From Bacillus marasmi (lineage in GTDB: Bacteria > Bacillota > Bacilli > Bacillales > Cytobacillaceae), in the NCBI RefSeq assembly GCF_902168435.1, contig NZ_LR656164.1, positions 186,001 to 250,000 of the forward strand: a DNA stretch of 64,000 nt, in the 5' to 3' direction. This document shows, in pieces, positions 25,391 to 34,756 of the stretch. The notes under the pieces were generated by a model that made no database searches, was not told where the DNA came from, and saw only the letters and a list, made by a program, of their open reading frames with translations. Both the position numbers and the translations under genes were made by a program. Every line of letters begins with the position of its first letter. Position 1 is the first letter of the stretch.

Positions 25391-26740
25391 ATGAAGGAAA
25401 AGAAAAAAAACGTCCGTGAAGCAGCGCTGGAGTTGCTGGAAGCTATCGACAAAAATCAGGCCTACAGTAATCTTCTTCTAAATAAGACGATTGAAAAAAA
25501 TCAGATTTCCAGAATGGATGTTGGATTGTTAACCGAGCTTATTTATGGGACATTGCAGCGTAAGATGACTTTAGACTATTATTTAGCTCCATTTTTAAAA
25601 AACAGTAAAAAGCTTGAAGGCTGGGTATTAAATCTGCTAAGGCTTACTGTATATCAAATGGTTTATTTAGATAGAGTACCTGACCGAGCCGCGATTTTTG
25701 AGGCGGTCGAGATTGCCAAAAAACGAGGTCATAAAGGGATTTCAGGTATGGTGAATGGAGTGCTGCGCAGCATCCAACGTAACGGTCTTCCGAGCCTTGA
25801 CGAAATTGCTGACCCGATTGAACGACTTTCTGTTGCGACAAGTCATCCTGAATGGCTCGTTAAGCGTTGGGTTGAACAATTGGGCTTTGAAAAAACTCAA
25901 GAAATGTGTGAAGTCAATTTAACACCACCGACGCAAACAGCTCGAGTGAATTCAACAAAAATCAGTCGAGATGACTGTATGACGCTCCTTGCGGAAGAGG
26001 GCTTTCAGGTTGAGAAAAGTTCGATTTTACCAGAAGCAATTAAAGCTTTGCGTGGCAATTTAGCTACTTCAAATGCCTTTAAGGAAGGTTTACTTACCAT
26101 ACAGGATGAAAGCTCGATGCTTGTTGCACATGCTTTAGATATTCATACTGATGAAAAAGTACTTGATGCTTGTGCTGCTCCAGGAGGAAAATCAACGCAT
26201 ATTGCGGAAAAGTTGAACAATACTGGTTCGGTCATCTCGCTCGACCTTCATGAGCACAAGGTGAAGTTAATTGCTGAAACAGCCTTGCGACTAGGCTTAA
26301 ACAATATTAAAACAAAAGCGCTCGATTCACGAAAGGTCCAGCAGCAATTTACCAAGGACAGCTTTGATAAAATCCTACTTGATGCACCGTGCTCTGGTTT
26401 AGGAGTAATGCGACGAAAGCCTGATATGAAATTTACAAAAAAAGCCGAAGATCTAAATCGACTTCAGACGATACAATTGGATTTGCTTGATTCTGTTGCT
26501 CCATTATTAAAGAATGGTGGTATATTAGTTTACAGTACATGTACGATAGATAAAGAAGAAAATACCGCAGTAGTTGAGAAATTTTTAAATAAACATCCTG
26601 AATTTGTAGGTGACCTTTCCGTAAAAGAGAGAATGCCTGAAGGGGTTCAGCCGTTGGTTGAAGATTTTTCTTTGCAAGTATTGCCGCAGGACTTCGGCTC
26701 GGATGGTTTTTATATCGCGTGTTTAAGGAAGAAGGTGTAA
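25391..26740 (+). CDS. rsmB: 16S rRNA (cytosine-967-C5)-methyltransferase RsmB
   Basis: RsmB methylates C967 (E. coli numbering) of 16S rRNA. The 449-residue protein has an N-terminal NusB-like domain and a Rossmann methyltransferase with the SAM motif [12 protein letters not shown] (about 258-269) and the two catalytic cysteines in [15 protein letters not shown] and [14 protein letters not shown] 25391 is one base after the fmt stop and six after GGAGA; the frame opens earlier at a TTG inside fmt. Confidence 0.95.
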   Translation: MKEKKKNVREAALELLEAIDKNQAYSNLLLNKTIEKNQISRMDVGLLTELIYGTLQRKMTLDYYLAPFLKNSKKLEGWVLNLLRLTVYQMVYLDRVPDRAAIFEAVEIAKKRGHKGISGMVNGVLRSIQRNGLPSLDEIADPIERLSVATSHPEWLVKRWVEQLGFEKTQEMCEVNLTPPTQTARVNSTKISRDDCMTLLAEEGFQVEKSSILPEAIKALRGNLATSNAFKEGLLTIQDESSMLVAHALDIHTDEKVLDACAAPGGKSTHIAEKLNNTGSVISLDLHEHKVKLIAETALRLGLNNIKTKALDSRKVQQQFTKDSFDKILLDAPCSGLGVMRRKPDMKFTKKAEDLNRLQTIQLDLLDSVAPLLKNGGILVYSTCTIDKEENTAVVEKFLNKHPEFVGDLSVKERMPEGVQPLVEDFSLQVLPQDFGSDGFYIACLRKKV

Positions 26741-26744
26741 TATT

Positions 26745-27833
26745 TTGGAAAGTATAACAACAGCAGAGAACCAATCATCTAGTGACACTAAACGTTCAAT
26801 ATATTCGTTGCGATTAGAGGAATTAAAGGATTGGTTAAAGGAAAATAATGAAAAGCCTTTCCGTGCTGAGCAGATTTTTGATTGGCTATATAAAAAAAGA
26901 GTCTCATCGTTCGAGGAAATGACAAATCTTTCGAAAGGATTACGGGACAAACTTGGCGAACATTTTGTGTTAACGACCTTAAAAACGATTATTCAACAAT
27001 CCTCGTCAGATGGCACGATAAAGTTCCTGTTTGAGCTTAAGGATGGTTTTTCGATTGAAACGGTCCTGATGCGACATGATTATGGGAATTCTGTTTGTGT
27101 CACAACTCAGGTTGGTTGTCGGATTGGCTGTACATTTTGTGCATCAACTTTAGGTGGCCTAAAGCGGAATTTAGAAGCTGGGGAAATTGTAGCGCAGGTC
27201 GTGAAGGTTCAACAAGCACTTGATGAATCCGATGAGCGAGTTAGCTCGATTGTCATTATGGGGATTGGCGAACCATTTGATAACTATGATAATATGTTAT
27301 CCTTTTTAAAAATCTCTAATAGTGAACAGGGCTTAAATATTGGGGCACGCCATATTACCGTATCGACTAGTGGTATCATTCCTAAAATTTATCAATTTGC
27401 CGATGAAAACATGCAAATTAATTTTGCAATATCGCTACATGCTCCTAACACAGAAATTAGAAGTAGGCTCATGCCGATTAACCGAGCTTATCAGCTTTCA
27501 GACTTAATGAAAGCAGTGCGCTACTATATTGAAAAAACAGGACGTCGGGTTAGTTTTGAGTATGGTTTGTTTGGTGGGGTCAATGACAAGGTAGAGCACG
27601 CAGAAGAATTGGCTAGACTAATAAAAGGAATCAAATGCCATGTAAATTTAATCCCAGTCAATTATGTTCCAGAACGGGATTATGTAAGAACTCCAAGAAA
27701 TCAAATTTTTGAATTTGAAAAAACACTAAAAAAACATGGAATCAATGTGACGATTCGCCGCGAGCACGGGCATGATATCGATGCAGCATGTGGTCAACTT
27801 CGTGCTAAGGAGCGGAAAGAGGAGACGAGATAA
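26745..27833 (+). CDS. rlmN: Dual-specificity 23S rRNA/tRNA adenine-C2 methyltransferase RlmN
   Basis: RlmN is a radical SAM enzyme that methylates A2503 of 23S rRNA and A37 of some tRNAs. The 362-residue protein has the CxxxCxxC cluster motif (C125, C129, C132 in [11 protein letters not shown]) and a conserved C-terminal cysteine C349 in [11 protein letters not shown]. The start codon is TTG at 26745; the first 21 residues are variable before [13 protein letters not shown], as in related proteins. It lies between rsmB and prpC. Confidence 0.95.
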   Translation: MESITTAENQSSSDTKRSIYSLRLEELKDWLKENNEKPFRAEQIFDWLYKKRVSSFEEMTNLSKGLRDKLGEHFVLTTLKTIIQQSSSDGTIKFLFELKDGFSIETVLMRHDYGNSVCVTTQVGCRIGCTFCASTLGGLKRNLEAGEIVAQVVKVQQALDESDERVSSIVIMGIGEPFDNYDNMLSFLKISNSEQGLNIGARHITVSTSGIIPKIYQFADENMQINFAISLHAPNTEIRSRLMPINRAYQLSDLMKAVRYYIEKTGRRVSFEYGLFGGVNDKVEHAEELARLIKGIKCHVNLIPVNYVPERDYVRTPRNQIFEFEKTLKKHGINVTIRREHGHDIDAACGQLRAKERKEETR

Positions 27834-27837
27834 ACGC

Positions 27838-28590
27838 ATGAAAGCAGTTTTTATGACAGATAGAGGGAAAATTCGTCAACATAATGAAGACAACGGCGGG
27901 ATTTTTGTAAATCACGCCGGACAACGCTTAGCAATCGTTGCTGATGGAATGGGTGGTCATCGTGCTGGGGATGTTGCCAGTGAAATGGCGATTAAAAGCT
28001 TGAAGGAATTTTGGGAACAGTCTGAAGAAATTACAACGGCTGAAGTTGCTGAAAGCTGGATTCAGGAGCACATTCATGTGGTGAATCGGGAAGTTTTTCA
28101 ACACTCGCAAACGCATGATGAATGTGAAGGTATGGGCACAACCATTGTCGCGGCTATCTGTACAAATAAATTCACGACGATTGCCAATATTGGTGATAGC
28201 CGATGCTATATGTTGAATGAGGTAGGCTTTAAGCAAATTACAGAAGATCACTCATTGGTCAATGAGCTTGTCCGCTCAGGCCAAATCTCAAAGGAGGATG
28301 CAGAGCATCATCCACGCAAAAATGTCCTAACACGAGCTTTAGGTACTGAAGCAGATGTTGCGATGGATATTACGACGATTACCTTTGAGGAAGGGGATTT
28401 ACTGCTTCTTTGCTCAGATGGACTATCAAACAAGGTAAGTGAAAGTGAGCTTAGCGAAAAACTAACTGAAGACATCACATTGGAGCATAAGGCAACGAGT
28501 CTCATCGAGCTTGCTAATCATTATGGCGGTGAGGATAATATCACCCTTGTTATTGTAGAATTTTACGATACATGCGAAAGTGGTGAATAA
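27838..28590 (+). CDS. prpC: PP2C-type protein phosphatase PrpC/Stp
   Basis: This Mn2+/Mg2+-dependent Ser/Thr phosphatase reverses phosphorylation by the neighbouring kinase PrkC. The 250 residues carry PP2C metal ligands D18 (NED), D36 and G37 (ADGMGGH) and later GDSR, CSDGLSNKV and GGEDNIT. The ATG follows GAGGAGACG; the frame opens earlier inside rlmN but that is not needed. It stops two bases before prkC. Confidence 0.95.
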   Translation: MKAVFMTDRGKIRQHNEDNGGIFVNHAGQRLAIVADGMGGHRAGDVASEMAIKSLKEFWEQSEEITTAEVAESWIQEHIHVVNREVFQHSQTHDECEGMGTTIVAAICTNKFTTIANIGDSRCYMLNEVGFKQITEDHSLVNELVRSGQISKEDAEHHPRKNVLTRALGTEADVAMDITTITFEEGDLLLLCSDGLSNKVSESELSEKLTEDITLEHKATSLIELANHYGGEDNITLVIVEFYDTCESGE

Positions 28591-28592
28591 AC

Positions 28593-30566
28593 ATGATGAT
28601 AGGGAAGCGTGTAAGCGGTCGTTACAAGATCATTGATATGGTCGGCGGCGGTGGAATGGCCAATGTTTATTTAGCACACGATATGATACTAGATCGAGAT
28701 GTTGCAGTTAAAATGCTTCGGCTTGATTTTGCCAATGATGAAGAATTTATTAGACGCTTTCATCGTGAAGCTCAATCGGCAACAAGCCTAGTACATCCAA
28801 ACATTGTCGGAATTTATGATGTTGGGGAAGAAAAAGACCTCTATTATATTGTCATGGAATACGTTGAGGGGCAAACGCTAAAACAATACATACAGCAAAA
28901 TTCTCCACTAGCAGTGGATGAAACGCTAAATATTATGAAGCAATTAACATCAGCCATCTCTCATGCACATCAAAATCATATTATCCATCGAGATATTAAA
29001 CCTCAAAATATATTAATTGATCACCAAGGGAATGTGAAAATTACTGATTTTGGTATTGCTATGGCCTTAAGTGCCACTAGTATTACTCAAACAAACTCAG
29101 TCCTTGGCTCGGTCCATTACTTATCGCCAGAGCAGGCAAGAGGTGGAATGGCTAATAAGAAATCTGACATATATTCGCTGGGCATTGTGATGTTCGAGAT
29201 GTTAACTGGTCGACTTCCGTTTTCAGGCGAGTCTGCTGTGTCTATAGCTCTAAAGCATCTACAATCGGAAACTCCTTCAGTTAGACGCTGGAATCCGCTT
29301 ATTCCACAAAGTGTGGAAAACATCGTTTTGAAAGCAACGGCAAAGGACTCTTTCCATCGTTATAATAGCGTGGAGGAAATGGAACTAGACTTGGGGACTG
29401 CCCTCGATGTAGAAAGAATCAATGAACCTAAATTTATCATCCCAGTTGATGACGAAGCAACGAAAGCAATTCCTATTATTACAAATGATCGCAGTTTTCC
29501 TCATAATTTGGATGAAACTCGGATTCATGAAAAAGAAAAACCAAAAGAAGAACCGCAACCAGTAAAAAAAGAGAAGGAACCAAAAAAGCCGAAAAATCGC
29601 AAAAAATGGTCAATCATCCTAGGCTCCGTCTTTGCAGCATTGGTACTGTTCGGAATTTTGGCTGTAACAGTGCTTCCAGATTTAATCGGACCTGAGGACG
29701 TGTCTGTTCCAGATGTAAGTGAAATGGAACTAGAAGATGCTATATCAGAAATCATATCAGCTGGTCTTGAGGTAGGCGATACGATCGAGATACCAAGCGA
29801 TGAAATCGATGAAGGCTTTGTGGTGAAAACCGATCCGAAAGCAGGTAGCTCCGTAAAGGAAGGTACCAAAATTGATGTTTACCAAAGTACCGGTAAAGAA
29901 AAGATAGAGCTTGACGATTACGTGGGTCGTAATTTTGATGATATCGTACGTTTACTAGAAAAGCAAAACTTCAAGGATATTAAAACAACAGAAGTATATG
30001 ATTCCAGTGAACCTGGCACGATATTAAAGCAATCACCTGAGGAGGGTGAAGAGGTTCTTCCTGAGGATACAGTCCTTGAATTTACCATCAGTAAAGGTCC
30101 AGAAAAAATCGTCCTAAAGGATTTAACTGAATTTAATGCAAAAGGTGTTCAAGACTATGCTGAGTCTAATGGATTAACGATTGACATGTCGCAGGAGCAG
30201 TATCACGATACGATTGCACAAGGCTTAGTCATTTCGCAAAATCCAGCACCTGGAACACAACTTAATAAGGGTGATAAGGTTACCGTCATTATGTCAAAAG
30301 GAAAACAAGAAATACCGCCTAAAAAGGTAGTAAAGGAAATCACCATTCCTTATGTTGAAACGGAACCAGGTCAAGCAAATGAAGTACTAATTTATGTAGA
30401 AGATATGAACCGAAGTATGACTGAGCCTTATGAGACAATCTATATTACTCAAACCGTAAAAAGGACAATAGAATTGTTCATTCCATATGGGAAAGTTGCA
30501 GGCTATAAAGTGATACGTGATAAGAGTGTCTATATAGAAGAATCGGTCTCCTATCCTGCAGAATAA
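28593..30566 (+). CDS. prkC: PASTA-domain Ser/Thr protein kinase PrkC (Stk1/PknB type)
   Basis: PrkC senses muropeptides or lipid II outside the cell and signals germination, wall and growth control. The 657-residue protein has a Hanks-type kinase domain with K40 in VAVKMLR and catalytic D134 in HRDIKPQN, a lysine-rich juxtamembrane stretch, one membrane segment near residues 338-360, three PASTA domains (about 368-435, 436-505, 506-571) and a distinct C-terminal beta-rich region. The order prpC-prkC-rsgA matches B. subtilis. Confidence 0.96.
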   Translation: MMIGKRVSGRYKIIDMVGGGGMANVYLAHDMILDRDVAVKMLRLDFANDEEFIRRFHREAQSATSLVHPNIVGIYDVGEEKDLYYIVMEYVEGQTLKQYIQQNSPLAVDETLNIMKQLTSAISHAHQNHIIHRDIKPQNILIDHQGNVKITDFGIAMALSATSITQTNSVLGSVHYLSPEQARGGMANKKSDIYSLGIVMFEMLTGRLPFSGESAVSIALKHLQSETPSVRRWNPLIPQSVENIVLKATAKDSFHRYNSVEEMELDLGTALDVERINEPKFIIPVDDEATKAIPIITNDRSFPHNLDETRIHEKEKPKEEPQPVKKEKEPKKPKNRKKWSIILGSVFAALVLFGILAVTVLPDLIGPEDVSVPDVSEMELEDAISEIISAGLEVGDTIEIPSDEIDEGFVVKTDPKAGSSVKEGTKIDVYQSTGKEKIELDDYVGRNFDDIVRLLEKQNFKDIKTTEVYDSSEPGTILKQSPEEGEEVLPEDTVLEFTISKGPEKIVLKDLTEFNAKGVQDYAESNGLTIDMSQEQYHDTIAQGLVISQNPAPGTQLNKGDKVTVIMSKGKQEIPPKKVVKEITIPYVETEPGQANEVLIYVEDMNRSMTEPYETIYITQTVKRTIELFIPYGKVAGYKVIRDKSVYIEESVSYPAE

Positions 30567-30582
30567 TTAGGGAAATGTCTGT

Positions 30583-30615
30583 CAGATGGCGTGATACTAC
30601 GCCTTCTGCATTTTT
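30583..30615 (+). terminator. Terminator-like hairpin after prkC
   Basis: CAGATGGCGT (30583-30592) pairs with ACGCCTTCTG (30599-30608) with one mismatch; GCATTTTT follows. Confidence 0.65.
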
Positions 30616-30620
30616 ATCAA

Positions 30621-30989
30621 TGTCTAGCTGTAGGCGCCATCGGCTCGAGGTCTTAAGTCAATCCGTCCAAAAGGTAAAGATCAACCTTTCGGCCGGCTCG
30701 TCTTAAGCTTGTCGCCGATAAGCGGGCGCCTTCCGCATTTCAATGTCCAGCTGCAGGCGCCATCAGCTCGAGGTCTTAAGCCAATCCGTCCAAAAGGTAA
30801 AGATCAACCTTTCGGCCGGCTCGTCTTAAGCTTGTCGCCGATAAGCGGGCGCCTTCCGCATTTCAATGTCCAACTGCGGCGGCTAGGGGCTCTGGGTCAT
30901 AAGTCAATCCGTCCAGAAGGTAAAAGACAACCTTCAGGCCGGCTCGCCATATGCCTGTCGCCCCTGAACGAGCCGCCTTCGCATTTCAT
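30621..30989 (+). repeat. Three tandem TCTAG-type elements, 123-bp period, between prkC and rsgA
   Basis: Copies begin at 30621 (TGTCTAGC), 30744 (TGTCCAGC) and 30867 (TGTCCAAC), exactly 123 bp apart, and each ends near CCTTCCGCATTTC. Copies 1 and 2 are nearly identical; copy 3 differs in its outer arms (GGCGGCTAGGGGCTC rather than GGCGCC). Each has a central hairpin around AAAGGT and ACCTTT and complementary ends. The stretch 30567-31003 has no credible gene; an ORF of 100 codons at 30709 is an artefact of the repeat. Confidence 0.8.
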
Positions 30990-31003
30990 AAGGGAGTGTT
31001 GCT

Positions 31004-31885
31004 ATGCCTGAGGGCAAAATTATTAAAGCGCTTAGTGGGTTTTATTATGTGCTAGGTGATGAAGGAATCGTGCAATGTCGGGGAAGAGGCGTTTTTCGAA
31101 AAAACAAGATCACCCCATTAGTAGGGGATTATGTTGTATATCAAGCTGAAAATGATCAGGAAGGCTACATTCTTGAGGTCAAAGAACGGAAAAATGAATT
31201 AGTCCGTCCACCTATCTCAAATGTTGATCAAGCGATTCTCGTGTTTTCTGCTGTTGAACCAGATTTTAGTACAAATTTGTTGGATCGTTTTCTTGTGCTT
31301 ATTGAGTACAATCATATAACGCCAATTATATGTATTTCCAAGTTGGATTTAACCGATGAAAATTTAAGGGTGAAGCTTGAACAATATGCAGAGGATTATC
31401 GAAAAGCAGGCTATACCGTTATCCTTACCTCCTCAGAAACAGAGCTTGGTATTGATAAGCTAGCTCCGTATTTAGAAGGTGAAATATCGGTGTTTGCTGG
31501 TCAATCTGGTGTCGGAAAATCATCATTGCTTAATGTTTTACGACCAGATTTAGATTTGAAAACGGATGATATTTCTTCCCACCTTGGTCGAGGGAAGCAT
31601 ACGACTAGACATGTAGAGCTAATTGAAGTCGGTAATGGACTAGTTGCGGATACACCTGGATTTAGCTCGCTGGAATTTACTGATATTGAAGCCGAGGAAC
31701 TGACTTATTGTTTTCCGGAAATCGCAACCGAAAGTGAAAAATGCAAATTTAGAGGCTGTCTGCATCTCTCGGAACCAAAATGTGCAGTGAAGGCGGCCGT
31801 GGAGAACGGTGAAATACCAATTTACCGTTTCGATCACTATAAGGATTTTTTACAAGAAATAAAAGAGAGAAAGCCGAGGTATTAA
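31004..31885 (+). CDS. rsgA: Ribosome small subunit-dependent GTPase A
   Basis: RsgA (CpgA, YloQ) is a circularly permuted GTPase that checks late 30S assembly. The 293-residue protein has an N-terminal OB fold, then GTPase motifs in permuted order: SKLD (G4), GQSGVGKSS (G1, 166-174) and DTPGF (G3). A C-terminal zinc knuckle carries cysteines and a histidine in [14 protein letters not shown]. The start ATG follows AAGGGAGTG. Rpe follows after one base. Confidence 0.96.
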   Translation: MPEGKIIKALSGFYYVLGDEGIVQCRGRGVFRKNKITPLVGDYVVYQAENDQEGYILEVKERKNELVRPPISNVDQAILVFSAVEPDFSTNLLDRFLVLIEYNHITPIICISKLDLTDENLRVKLEQYAEDYRKAGYTVILTSSETELGIDKLAPYLEGEISVFAGQSGVGKSSLLNVLRPDLDLKTDDISSHLGRGKHTTRHVELIEVGNGLVADTPGFSSLEFTDIEAEELTYCFPEIATESEKCKFRGCLHLSEPKCAVKAAVENGEIPIYRFDHYKDFLQEIKERKPRY

Positions 31886-31886
31886 C

Positions 31887-32531
31887 ATGGTTAAAATAGC
31901 ACCATCAATATTATCAGCTGATTTTGCTAAGCTGGGGGAAGAGATTAAAGATGTTGAGCGTGGAGGCGCAGATTATATTCACGTTGATGTAATGGATGGC
32001 CATTTTGTTCCAAATATTACGATTGGCCCATTAATCGTGGAAGCGATTCGTCCAGTAACAAAATTACCATTGGATGTACATTTGATGATTGAAAATCCAG
32101 ATCAATACATTGAAGCATTTGCAAAAGCAGGAGCAGATTATCTCACGGTACATGTGGAGGCGTGTAGACATCTTCACCGTACTTTAGGCTATATTAAGTC
32201 ATTTGGAGTAAAAGCAGGTGTTGTATTAAATCCAGCAACACCAGTCGAAATGATTCAGCATGTTTTAGAAGATGTGGATATGGTGTTGTTTATGACTGTA
32301 AATCCAGGCTTTGGTGGTCAGAAATTTATTCCATCTGTATTACCGAAAATCAAGCAATTAAGAGAAATGATTGATGCAAAAGGGCTCGATATCGAAATTG
32401 AAGTTGATGGTGGCGTTAATGCAGAAACTGCAAGACTTTGCGTGGAAGCAGGAGCAACAGTTTTAGTCGCAGGCTCTGCAGTATATAACCAAGCTGATCG
32501 TGCGAAAGCGATCGCTGAAATCAGAGGATAA
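31887..32531 (+). CDS. rpe: Ribulose-phosphate 3-epimerase
   Basis: Rpe interconverts ribulose 5-phosphate and xylulose 5-phosphate. The 214-residue TIM barrel has the family segments [25 protein letters not shown] and [12 protein letters not shown], plus EVDGGVN near residue 172. It starts one base after the rsgA stop. Confidence 0.97.
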   Translation: MVKIAPSILSADFAKLGEEIKDVERGGADYIHVDVMDGHFVPNITIGPLIVEAIRPVTKLPLDVHLMIENPDQYIEAFAKAGADYLTVHVEACRHLHRTLGYIKSFGVKAGVVLNPATPVEMIQHVLEDVDMVLFMTVNPGFGGQKFIPSVLPKIKQLREMIDAKGLDIEIEVDGGVNAETARLCVEAGATVLVAGSAVYNQADRAKAIAEIRG

Positions 32532-32543
32532 TAATAAAACTTT

Positions 32544-32571
32544 AAAGAGTCAGCAAATTGCTGGCTCTTTT
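32544..32571 (+). terminator. Hairpin after rpe, probable weak terminator
   Basis: AAAGAGTCAGCA (32544-32555) pairs with TGCTGGCTCTTT (32559-32570) with one G-U pair and a three-base loop. The following T-run is short, so read-through into thiN is likely. Confidence 0.6.
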
Positions 32572-32605
32572 CCAAAGGATAAAAGAGGATGTCAGGTGAT
32601 TTGAA

Positions 32606-33262
32606 ATGATAATCAATATTGTTGGAGGCGGTCCGGTTCAATTTTTTCCTGATTTGAAGCTGTATGATGATGATGTATCGATTTGGATTGGTGTTGATAA
32701 AGGCGTCACCATTTTACTGAACAAAGGAATTACACCATCATATGCTTTTGGAGATTTTGATTCAGTTTCCGGTGAAGAATGGCAAAAAATTGAGCAGACA
32801 GTCAGCGGTATTCAAAGATTCAAGCCCGAAAAAGATGAAACGGATATGGACTTAGCCATTAATTGGGCTCTCGAGCAAAGGCCTGAACGCATTCGAATTT
32901 TTGGCGGTACTGGAGGACGATTGGACCACTTCTTTGGAAATGTCCAATTATTACTAAAACCAATTTTACAAAAGCAGACCACAGAGATTAACATAATCGA
33001 CCAGCAAAACATAATCTATGCTAAACCGCATGGAGTACATACGATTGAAGAATTGGCAGAACTAAAGTATATCTCATTTATCCCCATCACACCTGTAAAA
33101 AATCTGTCGCTTCGAGGGTTTAAATATCCTTTGACGGATTGTCATATTCCGCTTGGTTCAACATTATGTATTAGTAATGAGCTACTAAAGGATTATGGTA
33201 CTTTTTCCTTTTCCGAAGGCATATTATTGGTGATAAGAAGTTGTGATTTAATAATCACCTGA
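32606..33262 (+). CDS. thiN: Thiamine diphosphokinase
   Basis: ThiN converts thiamine to thiamine diphosphate, the active cofactor. The 218 residues have the thiamine pyrophosphokinase pattern: DKGVTILLNKGITPSYAFGDFDS near residue 32, EKDETDMDLAINWA near residue 75, and GGTGGRLDHFFGN near residue 99. A C-terminal vitamin-binding domain follows. It lies between rpe and spoVM as in B. subtilis. Confidence 0.95.
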   Translation: MIINIVGGGPVQFFPDLKLYDDDVSIWIGVDKGVTILLNKGITPSYAFGDFDSVSGEEWQKIEQTVSGIQRFKPEKDETDMDLAINWALEQRPERIRIFGGTGGRLDHFFGNVQLLLKPILQKQTTEINIIDQQNIIYAKPHGVHTIEELAELKYISFIPITPVKNLSLRGFKYPLTDCHIPLGSTLCISNELLKDYGTFSFSEGILLVIRSCDLIIT

Positions 33263-33358
33263 TAAAAGTAAAGTACTCATCTACTTATATTGAATATGAT
33301 ATTAAGGGCAGATTTAAACACGGTATGGATTTGTTTTAGATGGTGAGGAGGGACAATT

Positions 33359-33439
33359 ATGAGATTTTATACGATCAAACTGCCAAAATTTCTTGGAGGA
33401 CTTGTCCGTGTAGTGATAGGAGCATTTAAAAAGGGTTAA
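33359..33439 (+). CDS. spoVM: Stage V sporulation protein SpoVM
   Basis: A 26-codon ORF, too short for standard ORF calling, encodes MRFYTIKLPKFLGG and a C-terminal VRVVIGAFKKG, nearly identical in pattern to B. subtilis SpoVM. SpoVM is an amphipathic helix that recognises the convex forespore membrane and anchors SpoIVA to start coat assembly; the family proline P9 is present. GAGGAGG lies six bases or so before the ATG. The position between thiN and rpmB matches B. subtilis, and a terminator follows. It is direct evidence that the organism is a spore former. Confidence 0.96.
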   Translation: MRFYTIKLPKFLGGLVRVVIGAFKKG

Positions 33440-33495
33440 TGTTTTTAATGTTTGTGGCACCCCGCTTATATAAAAATATAGATGGCTTGGTTGAT

Positions 33496-33519
33496 GCACC
33501 CTAATCGGGGTGCTTTTTT
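33496..33519 (+). terminator. Rho-independent terminator after spoVM
   Basis: GCACCC (33496-33501) pairs with GGGTGC (33508-33513), followed by six T residues. Confidence 0.85.
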
Positions 33520-33596
33520 GCTATTAATTAAGATTGACTCCTTCATTTGCAGAAGTAACCAGAAAATATTGTAACAATGATTGTGATTGAGTATTC

Positions 33597-33702
33597 GGTT
33601 TCGGTAGGTGGACAGAAACTAAGCCATCAATAAGGGTGATTGACTATTTGGTTTCGGTAGGTGGACAGAAACAAAGACATCAATAAGGTTGATTAAGTAC
33701 TT
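33597..33702 (+). repeat. Two tandem copies of a 53-bp repeat
   Basis: GGTTTCGGTAGGTGGACAGAAAC begins at 33597 and again at 33650; after it both copies continue with AAG-C/A-CATCAATAAGG-TTGATT and similar text. The gene-free stretch 33440-33874 otherwise holds the spoVM terminator, the rpmB terminator and nothing else I can recognise. Confidence 0.75.
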
Positions 33703-33836
33703 GTTTTTCGCATTGACCACAAAGAACGCCTCAATGAAGCCGAATTAGCAGCTATATTTTAGTGCACTAACCAAAATGAACGTAATAGACCTACATAGTG
33801 TCAAATAAGACTTTCTCCGAGCAATAAATCCATAAA

Positions 33837-33865
33837 GAAAAAAGACACCCATCATAGGTGTCTTC
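33837..33865 (-). terminator. Rho-independent terminator of rpmB (minus strand)
   Basis: On the minus strand AAGACACC pairs with GGTGTCTT (33857-33864 with 33842-33849), followed by a run of T residues. It lies ten bases beyond the rpmB stop. Confidence 0.85.
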
Positions 33866-33874
33866 AAGAGTGCA

Positions 33875-34063
33875 TTATACGCGTTCTACTTTACCGGATT
33901 TTAACGCTCTTGCTGAAACCCATACACGTTTAGGCTTTCCGTCAACAAGAATGCGTACTTTTTGAAGGTTTGCACCCCATGTACGCTTGTTAGCGTTCAT
34001 TGCGTGGGAACGTGCATTACCTGTAGTGGTTTTCTTACCAGTGATTACACATTTACGTGGCAT
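33875..34063 (-). CDS. rpmB: 50S ribosomal protein L28
   Basis: L28 is a small basic protein of the large ribosomal subunit. The 62 residues contain [13 protein letters not shown] and [19 protein letters not shown], the family signature. Only one of the zinc-ribbon cysteines remains (C5), as in B. subtilis L28. It is the only housekeeping gene here, besides rqcH, on the minus strand. AGGAGG lies upstream of its ATG. Confidence 0.97.
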   Translation of the reverse strand: MPRKCVITGKKTTTGNARSHAMNANKRTWGANLQKVRILVDGKPKRVWVSARALKSGKVERV

Positions 34064-34256
34064 GTTTCTTTCCCTCCTTACTACCGAAGCTTGAAACTAT
34101 TTTCCATGCTGGTATTTACAATCGCCAGATTATGTCCAACAATTTTAAAAACATAGAGAATGTTTGTTTCTTAGACATAAAAAGATACTTTAATAATTTA
34201 ACATACAACCTCGGTGAATGCAATAGGATGGGAAAAAAGCTTTCAAGAAAAATTCC

Positions 34257-34287
34257 TTGACATAGTAAAAGACCCATAGTTCATAAT
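34257..34287 (+). promoter_or_regulatory. Possible promoter upstream of the asp23-like gene
   Basis: TTGACA (34257-34262) is followed by CATAAT (34282-34287) at a long 19-bp spacing. Apart from this and the rpmB 5' region, the gene-free stretch 34064-34378 shows nothing recognisable. Confidence 0.4.
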
Positions 34288-34378
34288 AATACTGTTAGGA
34301 TGATTCCCTTTCAAAATTAAATTGGTTATAGTAAAATTACCTTAGTCAAGCAGCAATTTCCAAAAGGGGGAACGATTT

Positions 34379-34741
34379 ATGTCAATAGAACTTAAAACTC
34401 AGTACGGCCAAATTGATATTTCAAATGATGTTATCGCTACAATTGCAGGCGGTGCGGCAACAGATTGCTATGGTATTGTAGGAATGGCTTCAAAGCAACA
34501 ATTAAAAGACGGTTTGACCGAAATTTTGCGTCGAGAAAATTTCACGCGTGGCGTGATCGTTCGTCAGGAAAATGAGGAAGTACATATCGATATGTATATT
34601 ATCGTTAGTTACGGAACGAAAATTTCCGAGGTTGCTCACAATGTACAATCAAAAGTGAAATATACATTGGACAAAACCGTTGGGCTTGCAGTTGACTCGG
34701 TAAATATTTACGTTCAGGGTGTTCGTGTAACGAACCCGTAG
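34379..34741 (+). CDS. Asp23/Gls24-family envelope stress response protein (YloU)
   Basis: The 120-residue protein matches the Asp23 family (DUF322): GQIDISNDVIATIAGGAA near the start, CYGIVGMAS, and a C-terminal VNIYVQGVRV. Asp23 in staphylococci is membrane-associated and cell-wall-stress induced. In Bacillus this gene (yloU) always precedes the fatty acid kinase gene fakA/yloV, as here, with a 15-base gap. AAAGGGGGAACG precedes the ATG. Confidence 0.93.
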   Translation: MSIELKTQYGQIDISNDVIATIAGGAATDCYGIVGMASKQQLKDGLTEILRRENFTRGVIVRQENEEVHIDMYIIVSYGTKISEVAHNVQSKVKYTLDKTVGLAVDSVNIYVQGVRVTNP

Positions 34742-34756
34742 TGAGGAGGATTTTTT

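Noticed and set aside
30709-31011. 100-codon ORF upstream of rsgA
   Set aside because: It reads through two copies of the 123-bp element; the protein repeats itself accordingly and has no family resemblance.
32544-32571. Riboswitch (THI box) before thiN
   Set aside because: The sequence before thiN is too short and lacks the conserved TPP aptamer segments; only a simple hairpin is present.
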